Assembly: GCF_004770765.1 (NCBI RefSeq)
Contig: NZ_RQFK01000007.1
Coordinates: forward strand, 248,001-312,000
From: Leptospira noumeaensis
Lineage (GTDB): Bacteria > Spirochaetota > Leptospiria > Leptospirales > Leptospiraceae
Length of the DNA: 64,000 nucleotides
Reading direction: 5' to 3'
A program made the translations under genes and the position numbers. Under the pieces are notes generated by a model. It was not told the DNA's origin. It saw only the letters and a list, made by a program, of their open reading frames with translations, and ran no database searches. Positions 40,974 to 50,009 of this stretch are shown one piece after another (within the stretch, counting starts at the first letter, position 1; each line of letters opens with the position of its first letter).

Positions 40974-42515
40974 ATGGACATTAGATTGGCAGCAGTTCTA
41001 TCAGAACGCCAAAAAAAAGTAGATACATTTTTTCTTTGGGCAATTTTGGCTCACACTCCTCTTATTTTTTTTCTCTCGCTCGGTTATGGCGCTACTACAG
41101 TTGTTACTCTTTCGGCAGTGGTGATTTCATTAGTTTCGTTTCTTTTTTATAAGATAGCACGTGGATCTTTTTTCCTTAGGGCATGGAATGGGGCAACTCT
41201 TATGATGTTTAGTGCTCTTATGATCCAAGCTCAGTTTGGACGCATCGAAATGCACTTCCATGTATTTAGTGCCCTTGCTATTTTATTTGTTTATGAAGAC
41301 TGGAGAGTATTACTCGTTGCGGCTCTGACAATTGCCGTACACCACTTAGTAGGAAATTACATCCAAGAGTTTGGGACCGTTATATTTGGAACCAAGGTGA
41401 TTGTATACAGTTATGGAACAGGTCTTGAGATTGTTCTTACCCATGCATTATTTGTGGTGTTTGAAACTGGAATTCTAATTTATTTTTCCATTCGTTCTGT
41501 TTTGGAATTGAAAAAACAAATTGAAGCACAGACCCATTTGGAAACTGTGATGGCCGGTGTCACTGCGGCTGTAGAGGAAGTATCTTCTGGTACAAAAACA
41601 TTTATTGAAAATTCCAATTTGATCTCGCAAAAAGTAAAAGAATTTCAAACTTCTTTTCAAACCCAATCTTCTTCCATTGAAGCTATTTCCGCCGCAACAG
41701 AAGAAACGGCAGCTTCCAGCCAATTGATTTTAGAAGGTGCCAATCGCCAAATTGGTGAAGTTAAAACAGTTGAGGAACTAAATCGAAATTTATTTAGACT
41801 CAGTGAAGGGTTTGTGACTTCATTGGAAGTGATGCGTTCCAAAATCCAAGAGTCAGCTGATAGTGTTAAAAAAACGGAAACGGAATTTACAGGTCTTTAC
41901 CAATCCATGGAAGTCGCTGTTGACGATTCAGAAAAAATGGAAGAAATTTTAGATTTAATTTCCGATATTGCCGAAAAGGTCAACTTACTCTCGTTAAATG
42001 CTTCCATTGAAGCCGCTCGTGCAGGAGATGCCGGACGTGGATTTGCTGTTGTTGCATCGGAGATTTCAAAACTTGCAGATTCAACAGCAGAAGCTACAAA
42101 GAACATTTCTTCCATTTCGGGGAAAATCAAATCGGCCATCCAAGTAAGTTTTAAACAATCCAATCAAATCAACCAAACCGTTCAAAGTTTTGTGAAATCA
42201 ATTTTATCTTCAGAAGAAGGGATGCGAGAACTCACAGTCAAAATTACAGGAACGCTTTCTGCCTTTGAAAAACAAGAAGAAGCATTGCTTACTTTGGACC
42301 AAATTGCCCAAGAGATGCAAGTATCAAGTAGAGAACAATATACAAGTATGGATGATATTTCACATTCCATCATTGATTTAAATGTAAAAACACAAACCAA
42401 TTTAGGCACTTGTGGTAACATGATTGGTCTCATCGATAAAGGGAATGTGATATTTCATGGTTTAAAGGATTCCGTAGAAACTTTAGCGGCCATCATTGAC
42501 GATGATAAATCGTAA
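40974..42515 (+). CDS. Methyl-accepting chemotaxis-type protein with six-helix, histidine-rich membrane sensor
   Basis: 513 residues. The first about 185 residues hold roughly six membrane helices with no periplasmic domain; conserved-looking histidines lie in [14 protein letters not shown] and AVHHLVGNY. Residues 195-500 are a chemoreceptor signalling helix bundle, whose hairpin tip is recognisable in [32 protein letters not shown]. It should dock on CheA/CheW. Histidines in membrane helices suggest a metal or heme ligand, but that is inference. The 3' end overlaps the SCO-like gene by 14 bases. Confidence 0.85.
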   Translation: MDIRLAAVLSERQKKVDTFFLWAILAHTPLIFFLSLGYGATTVVTLSAVVISLVSFLFYKIARGSFFLRAWNGATLMMFSALMIQAQFGRIEMHFHVFSALAILFVYEDWRVLLVAALTIAVHHLVGNYIQEFGTVIFGTKVIVYSYGTGLEIVLTHALFVVFETGILIYFSIRSVLELKKQIEAQTHLETVMAGVTAAVEEVSSGTKTFIENSNLISQKVKEFQTSFQTQSSSIEAISAATEETAASSQLILEGANRQIGEVKTVEELNRNLFRLSEGFVTSLEVMRSKIQESADSVKKTETEFTGLYQSMEVAVDDSEKMEEILDLISDIAEKVNLLSLNASIEAARAGDAGRGFAVVASEISKLADSTAEATKNISSISGKIKSAIQVSFKQSNQINQTVQSFVKSILSSEEGMRELTVKITGTLSAFEKQEEALLTLDQIAQEMQVSSREQYTSMDDISHSIIDLNVKTQTNLGTCGNMIGLIDKGNVIFHGLKDSVETLAAIIDDDKS

Positions 42516-43077
42516 TGGATTTCTGATTCGGTTTGGGTTATTTGGTATTGGCCTCTGCCTATTGATTTTACTTAGTTTTACCATTGCTTTTTTTAGTGGA
42601 AAAACTCGATTTGTGGATTGTCCCTTTTGTTCGGAAAAGTTTTCAAAAGAACCAAAGGATACCTGGATTTGGATTTATCCTGGACTTGTGGGTTGTGGTA
42701 AAAAATGTCCTTTGGCTTTAGAGGCCCTTCGCCGGTTTGGAGAGAGATTTCCTGAGGTAAAAACTTCCTTTTATTTTTTAGTAACCGATCCCAATGAATC
42801 TAAAGAGGATATAGAATCCTATCTGTCATATTACAGAAAAAGTCTAAACATCCAAGCCCTTCGCCCAGAAACGGATGAAGAAATTAGGTTCTATCGAAAG
42901 TTAGGTGCTTATTTGCCAGTCCATCCAACACTAAAAAAAAGAGATGAACATGGAACTCAGTTTTTTTTAATTCCACCCAATCGCGATGTTTTGTATTTAA
43001 TACCGAAATTGGGGGAAAAGGAATGGATCGAAATTCGAAATGAAATAGATTCTGAGAGACCAACTGATCTGTATTAA
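42502..43077 (+). CDS. SCO1/SenC-like thioredoxin-fold protein
   Basis: 191 residues from the ATG at 42502; a TTG two codons earlier is possible. An N-terminal membrane anchor ([19 protein letters not shown]) is followed by a short CPFC pair and then a thioredoxin-like domain with the SCO motif [16 protein letters not shown] (C-x3-C-P) and a distant His in [15 protein letters not shown] proteins bind copper or act as thiol oxidoreductases in cytochrome oxidase assembly. No oxidase genes are near. The stop shares TTAA with convergent speD. Confidence 0.75.
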   Translation: MINRNGFLIRFGLFGIGLCLLILLSFTIAFFSGKTRFVDCPFCSEKFSKEPKDTWIWIYPGLVGCGKKCPLALEALRRFGERFPEVKTSFYFLVTDPNESKEDIESYLSYYRKSLNIQALRPETDEEIRFYRKLGAYLPVHPTLKKRDEHGTQFFLIPPNRDVLYLIPKLGEKEWIEIRNEIDSERPTDLY

Positions 43078-43835
43078 TGGATCATGTGGTAAACTTCTTT
43101 CATTTCCTCTCTGAGTAGTTTCATTTTGTTCGGCACATCTGGATTGGAAATGTCTTCTGGATTTAAAAGGTAATTTTCTGGGCCTAGTTCTTTGATCATC
43201 ATTTTAGTTTGCCAAGTATTGTCTTGAGGCATATTGATGTCCGACAAAAATGTATAATTTCTTTTGAGTTCTGGTTTTACAAAATCCAAAATAGAATTAA
43301 AGTGGTGGTCGTTATAAATTTTTCTACCGTCCGCTAACCTTGTGTATCCGCGAACTACATAGTCAATATAAACCACATCACATTCAAAGGCTTCGAATAA
43401 AAAGTTAATGGAATCTAGTGGGATAATCTCTCCACAAGTAGAAATATCAATGTCCACACGAAAGGAACAAATTCCATCTGGATCTGCTGCGTCCGGGTAG
43501 GTATGAACTGTGATATGTGATTTGTCTAAGTGCATACTGACTTGTGTCGAAGGGATTGGATTGCCACCACCTTTGACGTCACTCATCAGAACCATAGCAG
43601 AAGCACCTACAGGATCGTAATCTTGTGCAGAGACAGAAAGGATATTGGCATCAATACGTTTGACAATCTCTTTAGAGATTTCTGTAATTTTGCTAGCATT
43701 GTATTTGTCATGGATATAACTTACGTATCTACCTTTCTGTTCATCATCGAGAGTGATACAAAAATCGTAGAGGTTAAAACTCAAAACTTTTGTGAGATTA
43801 TTGAAACCGGAAAGTTTGATTTTTTCTTTATCCAT
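43074..43835 (-). CDS. speD: S-adenosylmethionine decarboxylase proenzyme (E. coli SpeD type)
   Basis: 253 residues from the ATG at 43835, preceded by AGGTGA. It closely follows SpeD: GFNNLTKVLSFNLYDFC, the self-processing Ser106 in HLDKSHITVHTYPD that yields the pyruvoyl group, FRVDIDISTCGEI, DYVVRGYTR and the C-terminal HTKM-like WQTKMMIKELG. Produces decarboxylated SAM for spermidine synthesis. No speE is adjacent. It is tail-to-tail with the SCO-like gene (TTAA shared), and its start lies 81 bases from the divergent GH13 gene. Confidence 0.94.
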   Translation of the reverse strand: MDKEKIKLSGFNNLTKVLSFNLYDFCITLDDEQKGRYVSYIHDKYNASKITEISKEIVKRIDANILSVSAQDYDPVGASAMVLMSDVKGGGNPIPSTQVSMHLDKSHITVHTYPDAADPDGICSFRVDIDISTCGEIIPLDSINFLFEAFECDVVYIDYVVRGYTRLADGRKIYNDHHFNSILDFVKPELKRNYTFLSDINMPQDNTWQTKMMIKELGPENYLLNPEDISNPDVPNKMKLLREEMKEVYHMIH

Positions 43836-43916
43836 TGTCACCTGCATGTATAAAGAACAGAAATTCGGCATTTGGGTGAGAAGCAACTGAAATAACGAGG
43901 AAGTTTTAGAAAAGTC

Positions 43917-45548
43917 ATGGAAAACAAAATGGAATGGTGGAAACAAACTTCAATTTACCAAATTTACCCTTGGTCCTTTCAGGACTCAAACGGGGATGGG
44001 ATCGGTGATTTACCAGGCATAATAAGGCGTTTGGACCAAATCCAGGATTTAGGTGTGGAAACCATTTGGTTCTCACCTTTTTACAGGAGTCCAGGGGAGG
44101 ATTTTGGTTATGATATTTCAGACTACACAGCCATTGATCCTAGGTTTGGAACGATGGAAGACTGTGACAAACTGATTCGAGAAATCCACAAACGAAAGAT
44201 GAAAGTGGTTTTGGATATGGTGATGAACCATACCTCGGACAAACACCCATGGTTTATCGAATCCAAGTCTTCGAAAGATAATCCAAAAAGAGATTTTTAT
44301 ATTTGGAAAAAGGGAAAAAATAAAAAACCAAACAATTGGATTTCTATGGTAGGGACATCTGGTTGGAATTATGACAAATCCACTGACGAATTTTATTATA
44401 GTAATTTTTTATCTTTCCAACCGGATTTGAACTATCGTAATCCTAAAGTCAAAAAAGCGATGTTTGGTGTTTTGGATTTTTGGTTAAAAAAAGGTGTGGA
44501 TGGGTTTCGTCTTGATATCTTCAATTCGATTTATAAAGACGAAAGTTTTAAGGACAATCCTTTTAGTCTCAGGTTTTTTCCAACACCGGATAACCATGAT
44601 GAGGCGTTCTTTCAGAAAAAAACCTACAACTTAAATTTACCAGAATCCTTTTTGTTTGCTAAGGAAGTTCGTAAACATATTTCCAAATACAAACAAAAAC
44701 CATTTCTCATCGGAGAGGTGAGTGGGTCTGGCAAAGTTCTTAAATCCTTTTTAGGGGAAAAAGCTGATGGGCTCAATTTGGTATTTCAATTTGAGTTAAT
44801 TCACTTCGACTACCATGCTCAGTTTTTTAAAGAACTATTGGATAAAAACGAAAAAGAATTTCCGACTCCTTTCACTCCTACTTATGTTTTAGGAAATCAT
44901 GACCAAAGGCGTTACATTGATAGGTTAGGTGGTGATATACGAAAAGCAAAAGTCCTTTCCGCGTTTCAGTTTTTGGCCCGAGGGATTCCGGTTGTGTATT
45001 ATGGAGATGAAATTGGAAGGAAAGAAGGTAGGATTTCCAATTTTTTAGGAAAAGACCCCATTGCTAAAATGAATCGATTTGTGCCTTTATTTTTATCGAA
45101 TTTACTTGGAATTTATATCAATAGGGACAATTGTCGTCTGCCTATGTTATGGGATGATGGTGAAGGAGCCGGATTTACGACCGGAAAATCATGGTTACCT
45201 GTTGGAAAATTTTTGGCTTCTGATACAGTCAGTGGACAGAAAAAAGAAAAAAATTCTCTTTGGAACCATTACCGTTCTTTATTCCATCTAAGGAAAAATT
45301 CGAATGTTTTAAGAGAGGGAAGTTTACATACCAAACAAATTAGTGGTTCGGATGTTTTGTGTTTTGAAAGGAAGTTGGGTGATAAAGTGGTCACCGTTTA
45401 TTTAAACTTTGGAGATAAGAGTTGGAAGGAATTGCTTCCTGTAAATTTTAACTTGTTGTTTTCGTTTGGTGGTGCTGATCTTAGGGAAGGTAAATTGGAA
45501 CTACCTGGTCACTCAGGAATGGTTACTGAATTTCGCTTACGGAAGTAA
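43917..45548 (+). CDS. GH13 alpha-glucosidase (oligo-1,6-glucosidase/trehalulose-type family)
   Basis: 543 residues, cytoplasmic. Begins WWKQTSIYQIYPWSFQDSNG, as in GH13 oligosaccharide hydrolases. Catalytic region: DMVMNHTS, GVDGFRLDIFN (nucleophile Asp near 198), LIGEVSGSG (acid/base Glu near 266) and LGNHDQRR (Asp near 328). The C-terminal beta domain follows KNSNVLREGSLH. It acts on short alpha-glucosides; isomaltase, trehalose or sucrose specificity is not decided. The ATG at 43917 may be replaced by the ATG at 43929. It overlaps the STAS gene by 12 bases. Confidence 0.88.
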   Translation: MENKMEWWKQTSIYQIYPWSFQDSNGDGIGDLPGIIRRLDQIQDLGVETIWFSPFYRSPGEDFGYDISDYTAIDPRFGTMEDCDKLIREIHKRKMKVVLDMVMNHTSDKHPWFIESKSSKDNPKRDFYIWKKGKNKKPNNWISMVGTSGWNYDKSTDEFYYSNFLSFQPDLNYRNPKVKKAMFGVLDFWLKKGVDGFRLDIFNSIYKDESFKDNPFSLRFFPTPDNHDEAFFQKKTYNLNLPESFLFAKEVRKHISKYKQKPFLIGEVSGSGKVLKSFLGEKADGLNLVFQFELIHFDYHAQFFKELLDKNEKEFPTPFTPTYVLGNHDQRRYIDRLGGDIRKAKVLSAFQFLARGIPVVYYGDEIGRKEGRISNFLGKDPIAKMNRFVPLFLSNLLGIYINRDNCRLPMLWDDGEGAGFTTGKSWLPVGKFLASDTVSGQKKEKNSLWNHYRSLFHLRKNSNVLREGSLHTKQISGSDVLCFERKLGDKVVTVYLNFGDKSWKELLPVNFNLLFSFGGADLREGKLELPGHSGMVTEFRLRK

Positions 45549-45830
45549 ATGTCCGTTTAAGTTTAAGATTTTTAAGATTTTAAGGATTTGCGGATTCACG
45601 TTGATTAGATACAAACTGACACCTTGTTTTCTGTAGATCATTTTTTTGTAAAGAAGTAGGCCAAGCACAGAAGAAGAAACTTCTTCCACATTAGAAAAAT
45701 CTAAGGAGAGGGAAGTGACTCCCTTTTGGAAGATGTTTGTCATGTCTTCTTCTAGGCTTGCTGCAGAATAAACATCCAGTTGATTGGATTCGATGCGATA
45801 ACAATTTTCCTCTACTTTTTTTGTGACCAT
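45537..45830 (-). CDS. STAS domain anti-anti-sigma factor
   Basis: 97 residues from the ATG at 45830 with GAGGG five bases before it. Single STAS domain: LDVYSAASLEEDMTNIF, LDFSNVEEVSSSVLGLLLY with the Ser that is phosphorylated in SpoIIAA-type proteins. Likely controls an anti-sigma factor/kinase or other output encoded elsewhere. Overlaps the GH13 gene end by 12 bases. Confidence 0.85.
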   Translation of the reverse strand: MVTKKVEENCYRIESNQLDVYSAASLEEDMTNIFQKGVTSLSLDFSNVEEVSSSVLGLLLYKKMIYRKQGVSLYLINVNPQILKILKILNLNGHLLP

Positions 45831-45949
45831 ATTGTCCCTCACAAATCAATGGACGGTAAAAGAGAAAAATACCTGAGGGTTTGGAAAAGAAAAACGGTTC
45901 GAAATATTTTTTATATCAAACATTTTTTTCAATTCGCCCTAAAGTTTCC

Positions 45950-46708
45950 CTACGGATGGATATGTGAATTTCTTCGTTTGGAACGGAATTGGAAGGAGTG
46001 AGATGATCTCCACTGATACCATTTAATCGAAATTAGATCCCAAATAAAATAAAAAATGACTCCCGAATCTAGTTTGGATTGTCCCCAAGTGCGTAGGCCA
46101 AATGTATATCCCACTTCTGCAATTTTTTCCGTCCGAACCGATCCCAATATTTCAAAAAGAATTTTATAACCGCGTGGGTGGAGTTTTCCTTTGGTTTCTA
46201 GATAAATTGATTTTCTGATTCCAAAAAATCCGCTCATAGGATCGGAAATAGGAACAGGAAATAACCACTCAGAAATTTTGGTAGCAAACTGACTGGCTAA
46301 CTTTCGTAATATGGGGAAGTTTCCATAACCACCATTTTCACTTCGACGTGTAGCAACAACGATGTCATTTTCACCAAGTAGGCGAATGACATCGGGAATT
46401 TTTGTATAATCGTGTTGGAAATCGGCATCCACAACGACTAAATTATCACCTTCTGCTTTTCCATAACCGTAAGTCACGGCAGAACTCAGTCCTCTTTCTG
46501 TGGTACGAACAAAGGGTTTGATTCTTTTGTCATATTGTGCGAGGACTTTGGCTACTTCAAAGGTTCCATCAGGAGAATTATCATCCACAATCACAATCTC
46601 GAAATCTATGGATTCTTTTTCTAAAATTTTGGAAATGGTTTCAGCGCAGTTTTTGATATTACCGGCTTCGTTATAGGTTGGGAGGATGATACTTGTTTTA
46701 TTTTGCAT
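45950..46708 (-). CDS. GT2 polyprenyl-phosphate hexosyltransferase (Dpm1-like)
   Basis: 252 residues. The GT-A fold family 2 markers are LPTYNEAGNI, IVDDNSPDGT, VVDADFQHDY (DxD) and SDPMSGFFGIRKS, the latter typical of dolichyl/undecaprenyl-phosphate mannose or glucose synthases. Lacks the C-terminal membrane pair of ArnC; an amphipathic end (FYFIWDLISIKWYQW) may bind membrane. It charges polyprenyl phosphate with a sugar. Third gene behind the GT39 transferase and the Cys-rich protein (26-base gap), so a common glycosylation route is likely. Confidence 0.85.
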   Translation of the reverse strand: MQNKTSIILPTYNEAGNIKNCAETISKILEKESIDFEIVIVDDNSPDGTFEVAKVLAQYDKRIKPFVRTTERGLSSAVTYGYGKAEGDNLVVVDADFQHDYTKIPDVIRLLGENDIVVATRRSENGGYGNFPILRKLASQFATKISEWLFPVPISDPMSGFFGIRKSIYLETKGKLHPRGYKILFEILGSVRTEKIAEVGYTFGLRTWGQSKLDSGVIFYFIWDLISIKWYQWRSSHSFQFRSKRRNSHIHP

Positions 46709-46734
46709 GACCAGTCATTTAACTTTTTTTGTTT

Positions 46735-47049
46735 TTAAAAAAGCCCCTTTGTTTGATTTTTGATACATAACTCACCATTCGTACAGGAATCTGCAATGGC
46801 CTTGGAACATTCGGAAAACAATTGGTATTGTTTGGTACAAAGAATTTCACAAGCGAATTGATACATTTTAGGATCTTGTGATTTCTTTTGTTCATCTGTT
46901 AAACAGAGACTTGCTTTTTCACAAAGTAATTTACATTCCTGTGATTCTCCCGATTTGGCTTTGATTCCAAATTTAGGTGCATTTTCTTTGGAGAAGTCCC
47001 AAAGAGAAATAGCGAATAACAGTAAAATTAGGATTCCATATTTTTTCAT
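46735..47049 (-). CDS. Small exported Cys-rich protein (Leptospira type)
   Basis: 104 residues from the ATG at 47049. Signal segment MKKYGILILLLFAISLWDF, then a mature part with eight cysteines in C-x3-C, C, C-x3-C, C, C, C spacing (ECKLLCEKASLC, FACEILC), likely forming disulphides. Small Cys-rich exported proteins of this pattern occur in Leptospira. Its ATG overlaps the GT39 stop as ATGA, so it is translated with that transferase; it may be its accessory subunit or its substrate. Function unknown. Confidence 0.75.
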   Translation of the reverse strand: MKKYGILILLLFAISLWDFSKENAPKFGIKAKSGESQECKLLCEKASLCLTDEQKKSQDPKMYQFACEILCTKQYQLFSECSKAIADSCTNGELCIKNQTKGLF

Positions 47050-48656
47050 GGTAATTCTTTTTTCTCCCATACACTGACTTCGGATTGGAAGGAACGTTTA
47101 TCTACTTTTAGAAGGGCATTGGCGATTTGATAAGAATCCAGAACTAGATGTTGTTTCCATTGATACCAAGAAATTTTCTTTTCAAAGTTACTGGTGAACG
47201 ATGTGGAATCACTGAAATTAATTAAAATTTCAGCATTAGGACATGTATCTTTATATGTTAACGGTAACGCAAAACTAACCTTTGAAGTCTTTAGTTTGTT
47301 TTGTACATCCATGGCTGTCCAAGGATTTTCTGCAATGACACAAACTTCCTTTTTATCTGCGTTGATGTTTTGTTTAGTAATGTCTGGATCTGACATAGGT
47401 CGCAACAGAAAAAGCATAGTGATGGGGACAAGTAATAGTTGTGGAATTAAAATTCCGTAAAATTTTAATTTTTCATTCTTTGATAACAAAATAAAACTAA
47501 GTGTTAGGATGATTCCAAGAAGTGCTATGGAAAATAATCCTGGTAACCTTAACACAACGGCAATGGCGACAAATAAAAAATAGACAACCGGTATGGAGTA
47601 TTGGTTGATCTTTGAAAGAATCAAAGTTTTCCAACTTATTTTTTTCATTGCAGGAAGTAAAAAAAGTAAAGTGATGAAAGGGGTTACGTAATACGGATCT
47701 TTACGATTAGGCAATAAATGGAAGGTAGTAACAAGTATTAGGAAAACTATGACCATCATCACAAAAATCTGATTTTTCTGATTGGAAGGTTTTTTTAAAC
47801 TAAGCCAAAAGATATGTAAGATAGGAATTGTAAAGGGAATGGTATAAAGAAGCCATCCTCCCCAAATCCTAAGTCCCGATTGGTTGGTTGCATAAAATTT
47901 TCCCATATTTTCCGTGATAAAAAAGAATCGGAGTAATTCTTTTCCGGAACTGGTAAATAAATACAAATAGGAAATCCAAAGGATAGGAATGATTAGCGAT
48001 AAACTAAATAACAATAGTGTTTTTTTCTCATCCTTTAGGGGGTAAAAAGAAATTTGAAACTTCCCTTTTCGAACATGAATCATCCTGATATAAAGATAAC
48101 TCATTAAAAACAAAACAATGTAGATATGAAGGATTGGACCTTTGAGTAAATACCCAAACCCTACAAAAAAACTTCCCCAAGCAACGTATGTTAAATTCTT
48201 TTTCTCTTTCGACTTAAAAAACAAAAATATATAAAGAAGGGTAAAAAATACCATGGCTCCTTCCATCATCAGGAGACCAAAAAATTTTAATGAGAGAAAC
48301 GAAAAGGCAAAGGTAAGTGTCGCAAGTTTGGTTTCTTCCAATGATTTGCTTATAGATAAATAAAGTTTATAAAAAAGGGCCAATGTCCCCAATCCAAAGG
48401 AAAAAGAAACCAACCTTTCTGCCAAATAACTCACACCAAAAATTCGATCAAAAAACATTCCTAACCAAAAGAGAAGTGGGGGTTTGTAGGGATTGGGTAA
48501 ACCCGAAAGGACAGGCAAAGTATAACTTCCCAAGTCCAAACTTTCCCGAATGGAACGTATGTGCATGATTTCATCACCCTGAGGGAATGGCAGGTCGGGA
48601 ACACCGAGTGTGAAGGCGAAAATTGCTGAAAAGATGAAAAAAATAACAAAAAACAT
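47046..48656 (-). CDS. GT39 ArnT/PMT-like membrane glycosyltransferase
   Basis: 536 residues, about 12 membrane helices. The first extracytoplasmic loop holds FPQGDEIMHIRSIRESL, the acidic pair (here Asp-Glu) that binds polyprenyl-phosphate sugar in ArnT/PMT enzymes, and YKPPLLFWLGMFF follows as in ArnT family members. Transfers a sugar from the lipid carrier to lipid A or to protein. Coupled by an ATGA overlap to the Cys-rich protein gene and followed by the Dpm1-like gene. A 14-bp palindrome lies 30 bases upstream of the start. Confidence 0.85.
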   Translation of the reverse strand: MFFVIFFIFSAIFAFTLGVPDLPFPQGDEIMHIRSIRESLDLGSYTLPVLSGLPNPYKPPLLFWLGMFFDRIFGVSYLAERLVSFSFGLGTLALFYKLYLSISKSLEETKLATLTFAFSFLSLKFFGLLMMEGAMVFFTLLYIFLFFKSKEKKNLTYVAWGSFFVGFGYLLKGPILHIYIVLFLMSYLYIRMIHVRKGKFQISFYPLKDEKKTLLLFSLSLIIPILWISYLYLFTSSGKELLRFFFITENMGKFYATNQSGLRIWGGWLLYTIPFTIPILHIFWLSLKKPSNQKNQIFVMMVIVFLILVTTFHLLPNRKDPYYVTPFITLLFLLPAMKKISWKTLILSKINQYSIPVVYFLFVAIAVVLRLPGLFSIALLGIILTLSFILLSKNEKLKFYGILIPQLLLVPITMLFLLRPMSDPDITKQNINADKKEVCVIAENPWTAMDVQNKLKTSKVSFALPLTYKDTCPNAEILINFSDSTSFTSNFEKKISWYQWKQHLVLDSYQIANALLKVDKRSFQSEVSVWEKKELP

Positions 48657-48685
48657 TTCACCCCCTTTTCTCCATGAACGAAGAT

Positions 48686-48699
48686 ACTGACTAGTCAGT
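48686..48699. promoter_or_regulatory. 14-bp perfect palindrome, candidate TetR-family operator
   Basis: ACTGACTAGTCAGT is fully palindromic and its centre TGACTAGTCA resembles operators of TetR/AcrR regulators. It ends 30 bases upstream of the GT39 start on the minus strand, where a repressor could cover the promoter. No regulator gene is near. Confidence 0.5.
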
Positions 48700-48910
48700 C
48701 AATGTAATTTAATTTAAAATAACGAATGGAATTTTTAAAAATTGGTAGGTTTGCTTCCGTTTTTGCAATCTCGAATCGTTCTCTAAGGATTAAAAATAAG
48801 TGAGGGCAGGGTTTGGGAGAAATCTGATTCTGTGTTCGTTTATGAATGGTGTTTTGTTTGAGTAGATTTGGTCGCAATCATAAATTTGAATCTCTACACC
48901 AACGATTCGA

Positions 48911-48927
48911 CATATAAAGTTTATATG
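48911..48927. repeat. Perfect 8-bp inverted repeat
   Basis: CATATAAA and TTTATATG are exact complements with one base between. A+T-rich, so chance is possible, but its compact symmetry fits a protein-binding site. Confidence 0.35.
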
Positions 48928-48991
48928 CCAGTCAAACCATTAGTGGATTGCACGGGCTACTGGGAAGTTCTGCCCCTTTAAATAAAAGGGG

Positions 48992-49560
48992 CTATTTCTT
49001 GATGAGTAAAATTAAACTAATGACTACCTGCATGAGAAAAAGAGTGGAAATGGAACCGGCGATTCTGTAAATAAATTTTGTTTGATTCTCTAATTCTTGA
49101 ATACGGAAACTATTAATAATAAAATAGGCTTCTGCATTGGAAGGTAAATATATATACTCTTTTTCTTTTTCAATCGGCAGTTTAAATGTTTTCTGAGTTA
49201 CTGATTGTTGCGGAAGTTCTTCATCATGGAGTATTTTTCCTGAAAGCTCTGAATACCTTTCCTTAATCAATGGATTTGTCCTCCATCTAACATAAGCATC
49301 GTTATAATATGGAAAAGCAGATTTGAATTGTTTTTTTGAATATAAGCCTTCTCCTTTTGCTATCCATAATTCTGTTTCAAGTAACTCCAGTTTTGTTTGG
49401 TCAATTTTCGAATTTTGAAATTTACTGAATAGGTCTTGGGCTTCAAGGAATTTTTTTCCTTTAAGTTGTATCTATAAAGAAATATACCTTCTTCCGAAAC
49501 GGAATCAGCAATGCTCATTGAGCTGATGAGAAATAAGAACATCAAACTTACCTTTTTCAT
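48992..49560 (-). pseudogene. Exported TPR-like/membrane protein gene split by a one-base frameshift
   Basis: The first frame gives a signal peptide (MKKVSLMFLFLISSMSIADS) and reaches YRYNLKEKN; the frame then changes at a run of seven A (T7 at 49451-49457 on the plus strand). One more A would join it to the second frame: KKFLEAQDLFSKFQ, then KKQFKSAFPYYNDAYVRW, then a C-terminal helix (GSISTLFLMQVVISLILL), giving 189 residues. The middle resembles a tetratricopeptide or BatE-type helical pair. Either a disabled gene, a switchable homopolymer or an assembly error. The upstream gene ends 2 bases before this start. Confidence 0.65.
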
Positions 49561-49562
49561 AT

Positions 49563-49921
49563 TTACCTGCTTAGGATTACTGCTTTGTGTCCAAATCTAC
49601 TTCTAGGCATACTACAAACTCTTCTTTTTTCTTCAGCGATGAGGCCTTTGATCATACTTCCATTTTTTAAATGAAAAATCCTATCTTATAAGAGGTATTT
49701 GGCGATTGTTTTTTGCTTAAATCAAATGATTCTAAATTTTTTTTGGGGATTTTATAGTCATAACCTCTATATTTTATGATGAGTAGTCGCTCATCATCGT
49801 AGACGAGTTCGGCTTGTAAGACATCACCGTTTTTGAACTGGAGTTCTACTACAAGTAACGGTTGAATTGTGGCGTATAACAGTAGAAAATATAATATTCA
49901 AAAATTATTATTTAAAAACAT
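49563..49921 (-). pseudogene. Small broken exported gene with KNG-type repeats
   Basis: In one frame the minus strand reads LLLYATIQPLLVVELQFKNG, then DDERLLIIKYRGYDYKI up to IGFFI and a stop; a shifted frame continues HLKNGSMIKGLIAEEKRR to the stop next to the following gene. One extra T in the T5 run before CAT would restore the frame. FKNGDV and LKNGSM mark two similar beta units. The ATG at 49921 is followed by an in-frame TGA at codon 8, so the start is unclear as well. Hydrophobic start suggests export. Function unknown. Confidence 0.45.
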
Positions 49922-50009
49922 GGTAGTTTGATTCGGATTCCATTGACATCAGTTTTGGTTTTTATGATACTGGCAAGACAAATAAATCTATCTGTTAGTT
50001 GGCTTCAAT

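Larger units (their letters stand above)
48657..48991. other. Intergenic region upstream of the glycosylation cluster
   Basis: 335 bases without a convincing gene. It holds two inverted repeats listed separately and A+T-rich DNA. An unassigned promoter for the minus-strand GT39 cluster must lie near 48700. Confidence 0.5.
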
